The position numbers were made by a program, and so were the translations under genes. Shown piece by piece: positions 32,701 through 47,700 of a stretch of DNA of 64,000 nucleotides (its first letter is position 1; every line of letters begins with the position of its first letter). The notes beneath the pieces were generated by a model. That model was not told the origin of the DNA, did not search any database, and worked only from the letters and a program-made list of their open reading frames with translations. This stretch comes from Piscicola geometra. Its lineage: Eukaryota; Annelida; Clitellata; Hirudinida; Piscicolidae. The stretch covers positions 196,501-260,500 of the forward strand of contig OX030962.1 of NCBI GenBank assembly GCA_943735955.1, in the 5' to 3' direction.

Positions 32701-35700
32701 ATTGACTGAGTACTTGAATAAGTAATTGACTGAGTACTTGAATAAGTAATTGACTGAGTACTTGAATAAGTAATTGACTGAGTACTTGACTAAGTAATTG
32801 ATTGAGTAATTGAATAAGTAATTGACTGAGTAATTGAATAAGTAATTGACTGAGTAATTGAATAAGTACTTGACTGAGTACTTGAATAAGTACTTGACTG
32901 AGTAATTGAATAAGTAATTGACTGAGTACTTGAATAAGTAATTGACTGAGTACTTGAATAAGTAATTGACTGAGTACTTGAATAAGTAATTGACTGAGTA
33001 CTTGAATAAGTAATTGACTGAGTACTTGAATAAGTAATTGACTGAGTAATTGAATAAGTAATTGACTGAGTACTTGAATAAGTAATTGACTGAGTACTTG
33101 AATAAGTAATTGACTGAGTACTTGAATAAGTAATTGACTGAGTACTTGAATAAGTACTTGACTGAGTAATTGAATAAGTAATTGACTGAGTACTTGAATA
33201 AGTAATTGACTGAGTACTTGAATAAGTAATTGACTGAGTACTTGAATAAGTAATTGACTGAGTAATTGAATAAGTACTTGACTGAGTACTTGAATAAGTA
33301 ATTGACTGAGTACTTGAATAAGTAATTGACTGAGTAATTGAATAAGTAATTGACTGAGTACTTGAATAAGTAATTGACTGAGTAATTGAATAAGTACTTG
33401 ACTGAGTACTTGAATAAGTAATTGACTGAGTACTTGACTAAGTAATTGACTGAGTAATTGAATAAGTAATTGACTGAGTACTTGAATAAGTAATTGACTG
33501 AGTAATTGAATAAGTAATTGACTGAGTACTTGAATAAGTAATTGATTGAGTACTTGAATAAGTAATTGACTGAGTAATTGAATAAGTAATTGACTGAGTA
33601 ATTGAATAAGTAATTGACTGAGTACTTGAATAAGTAATTGACTGAGTACTTGAATAAGTAATTGACTGAGTACTTGAATAAGTAATTGACTGAGTACTTG
33701 AATAAGTAATTGATTGAGTACTTGAATAAGTAATTGACTGAGTACTTGAATAAGTACTTGACTGAGTACTTGAATAAGTAATTGACTGAGTAATTGAATA
33801 AGTAATTGACTGAGTACTTGAATAAGTAATTGACTGAGTACTTGAATAAGTAATTGACTGAGTAATTGAATAAGTAATTGACTGAGTAATTGAATAAGTA
33901 ATTGACTGAGTACTTGAATAAGTACTTGACTGAGTACTTGAATAAGTAATTGACTGAGTACTTGAATAAGTAATTGACTGAGTACTTGAATAAGTACTTG
34001 ACTGAGTACTTGAATAAGTAATTGACTGAGTACTTGAATAAGTAATTGACTGAGTACTTGAATAAGTAATTGACTGAGTACTTGAATAAGTAATTGACTG
34101 AGTACTTGAATAAGTAATTGACTGAGTACTTGACTAAGTAATTGACTGAGTACTTGAATAAGTAATTGACTGAGTACTTGAATAAGTAATTGACTGAGTA
34201 CTTGAATAAGTAATTGACTGAGTACTTGAATAAGTAATTGACTGAGTAATTGAATAAGTAATTGACTGAGTACTTGAATAAGTAATTGACTGAGTACTTG
34301 AATAAGTAATTGACTGAGTACTTGAATAAGTACTTGACTGAGTAATTGAATAAGTAATTGACTGAGTACTTGAATAAGTAATTGACTGAGTACTTGAATA
34401 AGTAATTGACTGAGTAATTGAATAAGTAATTGACTGAGTACTTGAATAAGTAATTGACTGAGTACTTGAATAAGTAATTGACTGAGTAATTGAATAAGTA
34501 CTTGACTGAGTACTTGAATAAGTAATTGACTGAGTACTTGAATAAGTAATTGACTGAGTACTTGAATAAGTAATTGACTGAGTAATTGAATAAGTAATTG
34601 ACTGAGTACTTGAATAAGTAATTGACTGAGTACTTGAATAAGTAATTGACTGAGTACTTGAATAAGTAATTGACTGAGTACTTGAATAAGTAATTGACTG
34701 AGTAATTGAATAAGTACTTGACTGAGTAATTGAATAAGTAATTGACTGAGTACTTGAATAAGTAATTGACTGAGTACTTGAATAAGTAATTGACTGAGTA
34801 CTTGAATAAGTAATTGACTGAGTACTTGAATAAGTAATTGACTGAGTAATTGAATAAGTAATTGACTGAGTACTTGAATAAGTAATTGACTGAGTACTTG
34901 AATAAGTAATTGACTGAGTACTTGAATAAGTAATTGACTGAGTACTTGAATAAGTAATTGATTGAGTAATTGACTAAGTAATTGACTGAGTACTTGAATA
35001 AGTAATTGACTGAGTACTTGAATAAGTAATTGACTGAGTACTTGAATAAGTAATTGACTGAGTACTTGAATAAGTAATTGACTGAGTACTTGAATAAGTA
35101 ATTGACTGAGTACTTGAATAAGTAATTGACTGAGTACTTGAATAAGTAATTGACTGAGTAATTGAATAAGTAATTGACTGAGTACTTGAATAAGTACTTG
35201 ACTGAGTACTTGAATAAGTAATTGACTGAGTACTTGACTAAGTAATTGACTGAGTACTTGAATAAGTAATTGACTGAGTACTTGAATAAGTAATTGACTG
35301 AGTACTTGAATAAGTAATTGACTGAGTACTTGAATAAGTAATTGACTGAGTACTTGAATAAGTAATTGACTGAGTACTTGACTAAGTAATTGATTGAGTA
35401 ATTGAATAAGTAATTGACTGAGTAATTGAATAAGTAATTGACTGAGTAATTGAATAAGTACTTGACTGAGTACTTGAATAAGTAATTGACTGAGTACTTG
35501 ACTAAGTAATTGACTGAGTACTTGAATAAGTAATTGACTGAGTACTTGAATAAGTAATTGACTGAGTACTTGAATAAGTAATTGACTGAGTACTTGACTA
35601 AGTAATTGATTGAGTAATTGAATAAGTAATTGACTGAGTAATTGAATAAGTACTTGACTGAGTAATTGAATAAGTAATTGACTGAGTACTTGAATAAGTA

Positions 35701-38700
35701 ATTGACTGAGTACTTGACTAAGTAATTGATTGAGTAATTGAATAAGTAATTGACTGAGTAATTGAATAAGTAATTGACTGAGTACTTGAATAAGTAATTG
35801 ACTGAGTACTTGAATAAGTAATTGACTGAGTAATTGAATAAGTAATTGACTGAGTAATTGAATAAGTAATTGACTGAGTACTTGAATAAGTACTTGACTG
35901 AGTAATTGAATAAGTAATTGACTGAGTAATTGAATAAGTACTTGACTGAGTACTTGAATAAGTAATTGACTGAGTACTTGAATAAGTAATTGACTGAGTA
36001 CTTGAATAAGTAATTGACTGAGTACTTGAATAAGTAATTGACTGAGTACTTGAATAAGTAATTGACTGAGTACTTGAATAAGTAATTGACTGAGTACTTG
36101 AATAAGTAATTGACTGAGTACTTGAATAAGTACTTGACTGAGTACTTGAATAAGTAATTGACTGAGTACTTGAATAAGTAATTGACTGAGTAATTGAATA
36201 AGTAATTGACTGAGTACTTGAATAAGTAATTGACTGAGTAATTGAATAAGTACTTGACTGAGTACTTGAATAAGTAATTGACTGAGTACTTGACTAAGTA
36301 ATTGACTGAGTAATTGAATAAGTAATTGACTGAGTACTTGAATAAGTAATTGACTGAGTAATTGAATAAGTAATTGACTGAGTACTTGAATAAGTAATTG
36401 ATTGAGTACTTGAATAAGTAATTGACTGAGTAATTGAATAAGTAATTGACTGAGTAATTGAATAAGTAATTGACTGAGTACTTGAATAAGTAATTGACTG
36501 AGTACTTGAATAAGTAATTGACTGAGTACTTGAATAAGTAATTGACTGAGTACTTGAATAAGTAATTGATTGAGTACTTGAATAAGTAATTGACTGAGTA
36601 CTTGAATAAGTACTTGACTGAGTACTTGAATAAGTAATTGACTGAGTAATTGAATAAGTAATTGACTGAGTACTTGAATAAGTAATTGACTGAGTACTTG
36701 AATAAGTAATTGACTGAGTAATTGAATAAGTAATTGACTGAGTACTTGAATAAGTAATTGACTGAGTACTTGAATAAGTACTTGACTGAGTACTTGAATA
36801 AGTAATTGACTGAGTACTTGAATAAGTAATTGACTGAGTACTTGAATAAGTAATTGACTGAGTACTTGAATAAGTAATTGACTGAGTACTTGAATAAGTA
36901 ATTGACTGAGTACTTGACTAAGTAATTGACTGAGTACTTGAATAAGTAATTGACTGAGTACTTGAATAAGTAATTGACTGAGTACTTGAATAAGTAATTG
37001 ACTGAGTACTTGAATAAGTAATTGACTGAGTAATTGAATAAGTAATTGACTGAGTACTTGAATAAGTAATTGACTGAGTACTTGAATAAGTAATTGACTG
37101 AGTACTTGAATAAGTACTTGACTGAGTAATTGAATAAGTAATTGACTGAGTACTTGAATAAGTAATTGACTGAGTACTTGAATAAGTAATTGACTGAGTA
37201 ATTGAATAAGTAATTGACTGAGTACTTGAATAAGTAATTGACTGAGTACTTGAATAAGTAATTGACTGAGTAATTGAATAAGTACTTGACTGAGTACTTG
37301 AATAAGTAATTGACTGAGTACTTGAATAAGTAATTGACTGAGTACTTGAATAAGTAATTGACTGAGTAATTGAATAAGTAATTGACTGAGTACTTGAATA
37401 AGTAATTGACTGAGTACTTGAATAAGTAATTGACTGAGTACTTGAATAAGTAATTGACTGAGTACTTGAATAAGTAATTGACTGAGTAATTGAATAAGTA
37501 CTTGACTGAGTAATTGAATAAGTAATTGACTGAGTACTTGAATAAGTAATTGACTGAGTACTTGAATAAGTAATTGACTGAGTACTTGAATAAGTAATTG
37601 ACTGAGTACTTGAATAAGTAATTGACTGAGTACTTGAATAAGTAATTGACTGAGTAATTGAATAAGTAATTGACTGAGTACTTGAATAAGTAATTGATTG
37701 AGTAATTGAATAAGTAATTGACTGAGTACTTGAATAAGTAATTGACTGAGTAATTGAATAAGTACTTGACTGAGTACTTGAATAAGTAATTGACTGAGTA
37801 ATTGAATAAGTAATTGACTGAGTACTTGAATAAGTAATTGACTGAGTAATTGAATAAGTAATTGATTGAGTACTTGAATAAGTAATTGACTGAGTAATTG
37901 AATAAGTAATTGACTGAGTACTTGAATAAGTAATTGACTGAGTACTTGAATAAGTAATTGACTGAGTAATTGAATAAGTAATTGACTGAGTACTTGAATA
38001 AGTAATTGACTGAGTACTTGACTAAGTAATTGATTGAGTAATTGAATAAGTAATTGACTGAGTAATTGAATAAGTAATTGACTGAGTACTTGAATAAGTA
38101 ATTGACTGAGTACTTGAATAAGTAATTGACTGAGTACTTGAATAAGTAATTGACTGAGTACTTGAATAAGTAATTGATTGAGTAATTGACTAAGTAATTG
38201 ACTGAGTACTTGAATAAGTAATTGACTGAGTACTTGAATAAGTAATTGACTGAGTACTTGAATAAGTAATTGACTGAGTACTTGAATAAGTAATTGACTG
38301 AGTACTTGAATAAGTAATTGACTGAGTACTTGAATAAGTAATTGACTGAGTACTTGAATAAGTAATTGACTGAGTAATTGAATAAGTAATTGACTGAGTA
38401 CTTGAATAAGTACTTGACTGAGTACTTGAATAAGTAATTGACTGAGTACTTGACTAAGTAATTGACTGAGTACTTGAATAAGTAATTGACTGAGTACTTG
38501 AATAAGTAATTGACTGAGTACTTGAATAAGTAATTGACTGAGTACTTGAATAAGTAATTGACTGAGTACTTGAATAAGTAATTGACTGAGTACTTGAATA
38601 AGTAATTGACTGAGTACTTGAATAAGTAATTGACTGAGTACTTGAATAAGTAATTGACTGAGTACTTGAATAAGTAATTGACTGAGTACTTGACTAAGTA

Positions 38701-41700
38701 ATTGACTGAGTAATTGACTAAGTAATTGACTGAGTACTTGAATAAGTAATTGACTGAGTACTTGACTAAGTAATTGACTGAGTACTTGAATAAGTAATTG
38801 ACTGAGTACTTGAATAAGTAATTGACTGAGTACTTGAATAAGTAATTGACTGAGTACTTGAATAAGTAATTGACTGAGTACTTGAATAAGTAATTGACTG
38901 AGTACTTGAATAAGTACTTGACTGAGTAATTGAATAAGTAATTGACTGAGTACTTGAATAAGTAATTGACTGAGTACTTGAATAAGTAATTGACTGAGTA
39001 CTTGAATAAGTAATTGACTGAGTAATTGAATAAGTAATTGACTGAGTACTTGAATAAGTAATTGACTGAGTACTTGAATAAGTAATTGACTGAGTACTTG
39101 AATAAGTAATTGACTGAGTACTTGAATAAGTAATTGACTGAGTACTTGAATAAGTAATTGACTGAGTACTTGAATAAGTAATTGACTGAGTACTTGAATA
39201 AGTAATTGATTGAGTACTTGAATAAGTAATTGACTGAGTACTTGAATAAGTAATTGACTGAGTACTTGAATAAGTAATTGACTGAGTACTTGAATAAGTA
39301 ATTGACTGAGTACTTGAATAAGTAATTGACTGAGTACTTGAATAAGTAATTGACTGAGTACTTGAATAAGTAATTGATTGAGTACTTGAATAAGTAATTG
39401 ACTGAGTACTTGAATAAGTAATTGACTGAGTACTTGAATAAGTAATTGACTGAGTACTTGAATAAGTAATTGACTGAGTACTTGAATAAGTAATTGACTG
39501 AGTACTTGAATAAGTAATTGACTGAGTACTTGAATAAGTAATTGACTGAGTAATTGAATAAGTAATTGACTGAGTAATTGAATAAGTAATTGACTGAGTA
39601 CTTGAATAAGTAATTGACTGAGTAATTGAATAAGTAATTGACTGAGTAATTGAATAAGTAATTGACTGAGTACTTGAATAAGTAATTGACTGAGTACTTG
39701 AATAAGTAATTGACTGAGTAATTGAATAAGTAATTGACTGAGTAATTGAATAAGTAATTGACTGAGTACTTGAATAAGTAATTGACTGAGTACTTGAATA
39801 AGTAATTGACTGAGTAATTGAATAAGTAATTGACTGAGTAATTGAATAAGTAATTGACTGAGTACTTGAATAAGTAATTGACTGAGTACTTGAATAAGTA
39901 ATTGACTGAGTACTTGAATAAGTAATTGACTGAGTAATTGAATAAGTAATTGACTGAGTACTTGAATAAGTAATTGACTGAGTACTTGAATAAGTAATTG
40001 ACTGAGTAATTGAATAAGTAATTGACTGAGTACTTGACTAAGTAATTGACTGAGTACTTGAATAAGTAATTGACTGAGTACTTGAATAAGTAATTGACTG
40101 AGTAATTGACTAAGTAATTGACTGAGTACTTGAATAAGTAATTGACTGAGTACTTGAATAAGTAATTGACTGAGTACTTGAATAAGTAATTGACTGAGTA
40201 CTTGAATAAGTAATTGACTGAGTACTTGAATAAGTAATTGACTGAGTACTTGAATAAGTACTTGACTGAGTACTTGAATAAGTAATTGACTGAGTACTTG
40301 AATAAGTAATTGACTGAGTAATTGAATAAGTAATTGACTGAGTAATTGAATAAGTAATTGACTGAGTACTTGAATAAGTAATTGACTGAGTAATTGAATA
40401 AGTAATTGACTGAGTAATTGAATAAGTAATTGACTGAGTAATTGAATAAGTAATTGACTGAGTAATTGAATAAGTAATTGACTGAGTAATTGAATAAGTA
40501 ATTGACTGAGTAATTGAATAAGTAATTGACTGAGTACTTGACTAAGTAATTGACTGAGTACTTGAATAAGTAATTGACTGAGTACTTGAATAAGTAATTG
40601 ACTGAGTACTTGAATAAGTAATTGACTGAGTACTTGAATAAGTAATTGACTGAGTACTTGAATAAGTAATTGACTGAGTAATTGAATAAGTAATTGACTG
40701 AGTACTTGAATAAGTAATTGACTGAGTACTTGAATAAGTAATTGACTGAGTACTTGACTAAGTAATTGACTGAGTACTTGAATAAGTAATTGACTGAGTA
40801 CTTGAATAAGTAATTGACTGAGTGCTTGAATAAGTAATTGACTGAGTGCTTGAATAAGTAATTGACTGAGTAATTGAATAAGTAATTGAAAGAGTACTTG
40901 AATAAGTAATTGACTGAGTACTTGAATAAGTAATTGACTGAGTACTTGAATAAGTAATTGACTGAGTACTTGAATAAGTACTTGACTGAGTACTTGACTA
41001 AGTAATTGACTGAGTACTTGAATAAGTAATTGACTGAGTACTTGAATAAGTAATTGACTGAGTAATTGAATAAGTACTTGACTGAGTACTTGAATAAGTA
41101 ATTGACTGAGTACTTGAATAAGTAATTGACTGAGTACTTGAATAAGTAATTGACTGAGTAATTGAATAAGTACTTGACTGAGTACTTGAATAAGTAATTG
41201 ACTGAGTACTTGAATAAGTAATTGACTGAGTACTTGAATAAGTACTTGACTGAGTACTTGAATAAGTACTTGACTGAGTACTTGAATAAGTAATTGACTG
41301 AGTACTTGAATAAGTAATTGACTGAGTACTTGAATAAGTAATTGACTGAGTACTTGAATAAGTAATTGACTGAGTACTTGAATAAGTACTTGACTGAGTA
41401 CTTGAATAAGTAATTGACTGAGTACTTGAATAAGTAATTGACTGAGTACTTGAATAAGTAATTGACTGAGTACTTGAATAAGTAATTGACTGAGTACTTG
41501 AATAAGTAATTGACTGAGTACTTGAATAAGTAATTGACTGAGTACTTGAATAAGTAATTGACTGAGTACTTGAATAAGTAATTGACTGAGTACTTGAATA
41601 AGTAATTGACTGAGTACTTGAATAAGTAATTGACTGAGTACTTGAATAAGTAATTGACTGAGTACTTGAATAAGTAATTGACTGAGTACTTGAATAAGTA

Positions 41701-44700
41701 ATTGACTGAGTACTTGACTAAGTAATTGACTGAGTACTTGAATAAGTAATTGACTGAGTACTTGAATAAGTAATTGACTGAGTACTTGAATAAGTAATTG
41801 ACTGAGTACTTGAATAAGTAATTGACTGAGTACTTGACTAAGTAATTGACTGAGTACTTGAATAAGTAATTGACTGAGTACTTGAATAAGTAATTGACTG
41901 AGTACTTGAATAAGTAATTGACTGAGTACTTGAATAAGTAATTGACTGAGTACTTGAATAAGTAATTGACTGAGTACTTGAATAAGTAATTGACTGAGTA
42001 CTTGAATAAGTAATTGACTGAGTACTTGAATAAGTAATTGACTGAGTACTTGAATAAGTAATTGACTGAGTACTTGAATAAGTAATTGACTGAGTACTTG
42101 AATAAGTACTTGACTGAGTACTTGACTAAGTAATTGACTGAGTACTTGAATAAGTAATTGACTGAGTAATTGAATAAGTAATTGACTGAGTACTTGAATA
42201 AGTAATTGACTGAGTACTTGAATAAGTAATTGACTGAGTACTTGAATAAGTAATTGACTGAGTACTTGAATAAGTAATTGACTGAGTACTTGAATAAGTA
42301 ATTGACTGAGTGCTTGAATAAGTAATTGACTGAGTACTTGAATAAGTAATTGACTGAGTAATTGAATAAGTACTTGACTGAGTACTTGAATAAGTACTTG
42401 ACTGAGTACTTGAATAAGTACTTGACTGAGTACTTGACTAAGTAATTGACTGAGTACTTGAATAAGTACTTGACTGAGTACTTGAATAAGTAATTGACTG
42501 AGTACTTGAATAAGTAATTGACTGAGTACTTGAATAAGTAATTGACTGAGTACTTGAATAAGTAATTGACTGAGTACTTGAATAAGTAATTGACTGAGTA
42601 CTTGAATAAGTAATTGACTGAGTACTTGAATAAGTAATTGACTGAGTACTTGAATAAGTAATTGACTGAGTAATTGAATAAGTACTTGACTGAGTACTTG
42701 AATAAGTACTTGACTGAGTACTTGACTAAGTAATTGACTGAGTACTTGAATAAGTACTTGACTGAGTACTTGAATAAGTAATTGACTGAGTACTTGAATA
42801 AGTAATTGACTGAGTACTTGAATAAGTAATTGACTGAGTACTTGAATAAGTAATTGACTGAGTACTTGAATAAGTAATTGACTGAGTACTTGAATAAGTA
42901 ATTGACTGAGTACTTGAATAAGTACTTGACTGAGTACTTGACTAAGTAATTGACTGAGTACTTGAATAAGTACTTGACTGAGTACTTGAATAAGTAATTG
43001 ACTGAGTACTTGAATAAGTAATTGACTGAGTACTTGAATAAGTAATTGACTGAGTACTTGAATAAGTAATTGACTGAGTACTTGAATAAGTAATTGACTG
43101 AGTACTTGAATAAGTAATTGACTGAGTACTTGAATAAGTAATTGACTGAGTACTTGAATAAGTAATTGACTGAGTACTTGAATAAGTAATTGATTGAGTA
43201 ATTGAATAAGTAATTGACTGAGTACTTGAATAAGTAATTGACTGAGTACTTGAATAAGTAATTGACTGAGTACTTGAATAAGTAATTGACTGAGTAATTG
43301 AATAAGTAATTGACTGAGTACTTGAATAAGTAATTGACTGAGTACTTGAATAAGTAATTGACTGAGTACTTGAATAAGTAATTGACTGAGTACTTGAATA
43401 AGTAATTGACTGAGTACTTGAATAAGTAATTGACTGAGTACTTGAATAAGTAATTGACTGAGTAATTGAATAAGTAATTGACTGAGTACTTGAATAAGTA
43501 CTTGACTGAGTACTTGAATAAGTAATTGACTGAGTACTTGAATAAGTAATTGACTGAGTATTGAATAAGTAATTGACTGAGTACTTGAATAAGTAATTGA
43601 CTGAGTACTTGAATAAGTAATTGACTGAGTACTTGAATAAGTAATTGACTGAGTAATTGAATAAGTAATTGACTGAGTACTTGAATAAGTACTTGACTGA
43701 GTAATTGAATAAGTAATTGACTGAGTAATTGAATAAGTAATTGACTGAGTACTTGAATAAGTAATTGACTGAGTACTTGAATAAGTACTTGACTGAGTAC
43801 TTGAATAAGTAATTGACTGAGTACTTGAATAAGTAATTGACTGAGTATTGAATAAGTAATTGACTGAGTACTTGAATAAGTAATTGACTGAGTACTTGAA
43901 TAAGTAATTGACTGAGTACTTGAATAAGTAATTGACTGAGTAATTGAATAAGTAATTGACTGAGTACTTGAATAAGTACTTGACTGAGTAATTGAATAAG
44001 TAATTGACTGAGTAATTGAATAAGTAATTGACTGAGTACTTGAATAAGTACTTGACTGAGTAATTGAATAAGTAATTGACTGAGTAATTGAATAAGTAAT
44101 TGACTGAGTACTTGAATAAGTAATTGACTGAGTACTTGAATAAGTAATTGACTGAGTACTTGAATAAGTACTTGACTGAGTAATTGAATAAGTAATTGAC
44201 TGAGTAATTGAATAAGTAATTGACTGAGTACTTGAATAAGTAATTGACTGAGTACTTGACTAAGTAATTGACTGAGTACTTGAATAAGTAATTGACTGAG
44301 TAATTGAATAAGTACTTGACTGAGTAATTGAATAAGTAATTGACTGAGTACTTGAATAAGTAATTGACTGAGTACTTGAATAAGTAATTGACTGAGTACT
44401 TGAATAAGTAATTGACTGAGTACTTGAATAAGTAATTGACTGAGTACTTGAATAAGTAATTGACTGAGTACTTGAATAAGTAATTGACTGAGTACTTGAA
44501 TAAGTAATTGACTGAGTACTTGAATAAGTACTTGACTGAGTACTTGAATAAGTACTTGACTGAGTACTTGAATAAGTACTTGACTGAGTACTTGACTAAG
44601 TAATTGACTGAGTACTTGAATAAGTAATTGACTGAGTACTTGAATAAGTAATTGACTGAGTACTTGAATAAGTACTTGACTGAGTACTTGAATAAGTACT

Positions 44701-47700
44701 TGACTGAGTACTTGAATAAGTACTTGACTGAGTACTTGAATAAGTACTTGACTGAGTACTTGAATAAGTACTTGACTGAGTACTTGAATAAGTAATTGAC
44801 TGAGTACTTGAATAAGTAATTGACTGAGTACTTGAATAAGTACTTGACTGAGTACTTGACTAAGTAATTGACTGAGTACTTGAATAAGTAATTGATTGAG
44901 TAATTGACTAAGTACTTGACTGAGTACTTGAATAAGTACTTGACTGAGTACTTGAATAAGTACTTGACTGAGTACTTGAATAAGTACTTGACTGAGTACT
45001 TGAATAAGTACTTGACTGAGTACTTGAATAAGTACTTGACTGAGTACTTGAATAAGTAATTGACTGAGTACTTGAATAAGTAATTGACTGAGTACTTGAA
45101 TAAGTAATTGACTGAGTACTTGAATAAGTAATTGACTGAGTACTTGAATAAGTAATTGACTGAGTACTTGAATAAGTAATTGACTGAGTACTTGAATAAG
45201 TAATTGACTGAGTACTTGAATAAGTAATTGACTGAGTACTTGAATAAGTAATTGACTGAGTACTTGAATAAGTAATTGACTGAGTACTTGAATAAGTAAT
45301 TGACTGAGTACTTGAATAAGTAATTGACTGAGTACTTGAATAAGTAATTGACTGAGTAATTGAATAAGTAATTGACTGAGTACTTGAATAAGTAATTGAC
45401 TGAGTACTTGAATAAGTACTTGACTGAGTACTTGAATAAGTAATTGATTGAGTAATTGAATAAGTACTTGATTGAGTACTTGAATAAGTAATTGACTGAG
45501 TAATTGAATAAGTAATTGACTGAGTACTTGAATAAGTAATTGACTGAGTACTTGAATAAGTACTTGACTGAGTACTTGAATAAGTACTTGACTGAGTACT
45601 TGAATAAGTAATTGATTGAGTAATTGAATAAGTACTTGACTGAGTACTTGAATAAGTAATTGACTGAGTAATTGAATAAGTAATTGACTGAGTACTTGAA
45701 TAAGTAATTGACTGAGTACTTGAATAAGTAATTGACTGAGTAATTGAATAAGTACTTGACTGAGTACTTGAATAAGTAATTGACTGAGTACTTGACTAAG
45801 TAATTGACTGAGTAATTGAATAAGTAATTGACTGAGTACTTGAATAAGTACTTGACTGAGTACTTGAATAAGTAATTGATTGAGTAATTGAATAAGTACT
45901 TGACTGAGTACTTGAATAAGTAATTGACTGAGTAATTGAATAAGTAATTGACTGAGTACTTGAATAAGTAATTGACTGAGTACTTGAATAAGTAATTGAC
46001 TGAGTAATTGAATAAGTACTTGACTGAGTAATTGAATAAGTAATTGACTGAGTACTTGAATAAGTAATTGACTGAGTAATTGAATAAGTAATTGACTGAG
46101 TAATTGAATAAGTAATTGACTGAGTACTTGAATAAGTACTTGACTGAGTACTTGAATAAGTAATTGACTGAGTAATTGAATAAGTAATTGACTGAGTAAT
46201 TGAATAAGTACTTGACTGAGTACTTGAATAAGTACTTGACTGAGTACTTGAATAAGTACTTGACTGAGTACTTGAATAAGTAATTGATTGAGTAATTGAA
46301 TAAGTACTTGACTGAGTAATTGAATAAGTAATTGACTGAGTACTTGAATAAGTAATTGACTGAGTACTTGAATAAGTAATTGACTGAGTACTTGAATAAG
46401 TAATTGACTGAGTAATTGAATAAGTACTTGACTGAGTACTTGAATAAGTAATTGACTGAGTACTTGACTAAGTAATTGACTGAGTAATTGAATAAGTAAT
46501 TGACTGAGTACTTGAATAAGTAATTGACTGAGTACTTGAATAAGTAATTGACTGAGTACTTGAATAAGTAATTGACTGAGTACTTGAATAAGTAATTGAC
46601 TGAGTAATTGAATAAGTACTTGACTGAGTACTTGAATAAGTAATTGACTGAGTACTTGACTAAGTAATTGACTGAGTAATTGAATAAGTAATTGACTGAG
46701 TACTTGAATAAGTAATTGACTGAGTACTTGACTAAGTAATTGACTGAGTAATTGAATAAGTAATTGACTGAGTAATTGAATAAGTAATTGACTGAGTACT
46801 TGAATAAGTAATTGACTGAGTACTTGAATAAGTAATTGACTGAGTACTTGAATAAGTAATTGACTGAGTAATTGAATAAGTAATTGACTGAGTACTTGAA
46901 TAAGTAATTGACTGAGTAATTGAATAAGTAATTGACTGAGTACTTGAATAAGTAATTGACTGAGTACTTGAATAAGTACTTGACTGAGTACTTGACTAAG
47001 TAATTGACTGAGTACTTGAATAAGTAATTGACTGAGTACTTGAATAAGTAATTGACTGAGTACTTGAATAAGTACTTGACTGAGTAATTGAATAAGTAAT
47101 TGACTGAGTACTTGAATAAGTAATTGACTGAGTACTTGAATAAGTAATTGACTGAGTACTTGACTAAGTAATTGACTGAGTACTTGAATAAGTAATTGAC
47201 TGAGTACTTGAATAAGTAATTGACTGAGTACTTGAATAAGTAATTGACTGAGTACTTGAATAAGTAATTGACTGAGTACTTGAATAAGTAATTGACTGAG
47301 TACTTGAATAAGTAATTGACTGAGTAATTGAATAAGTAATTGACTGAGTAATTGAATAAGTAATTGACTGAGTAATTGAATAAGTAATTGACTGAGTACT
47401 TGAATAAGTAATTGATTGAGTAATTGACTAAGTAATTGACTGAGTAATTGAATAAGTAATTGACTGAGTACTTGAATAAGTACTTGACTGAGTACTTGAA
47501 TAAGTAATTGACTGAGTACTTGAATAAGTAATTGACTGAGTACTTGACTAAGTAATTGACTGAGTACTTGAATAAGTAATTGACTGAGTACTTGAATAAG
47601 TAATTGACTGAGTACTTGAATAAGTAATTGACTGAGTACTTGAATAAGTAATTGACTGAGTAATTGAATAAGTAATTGACTGAGTACTTGAATAAGTAAT

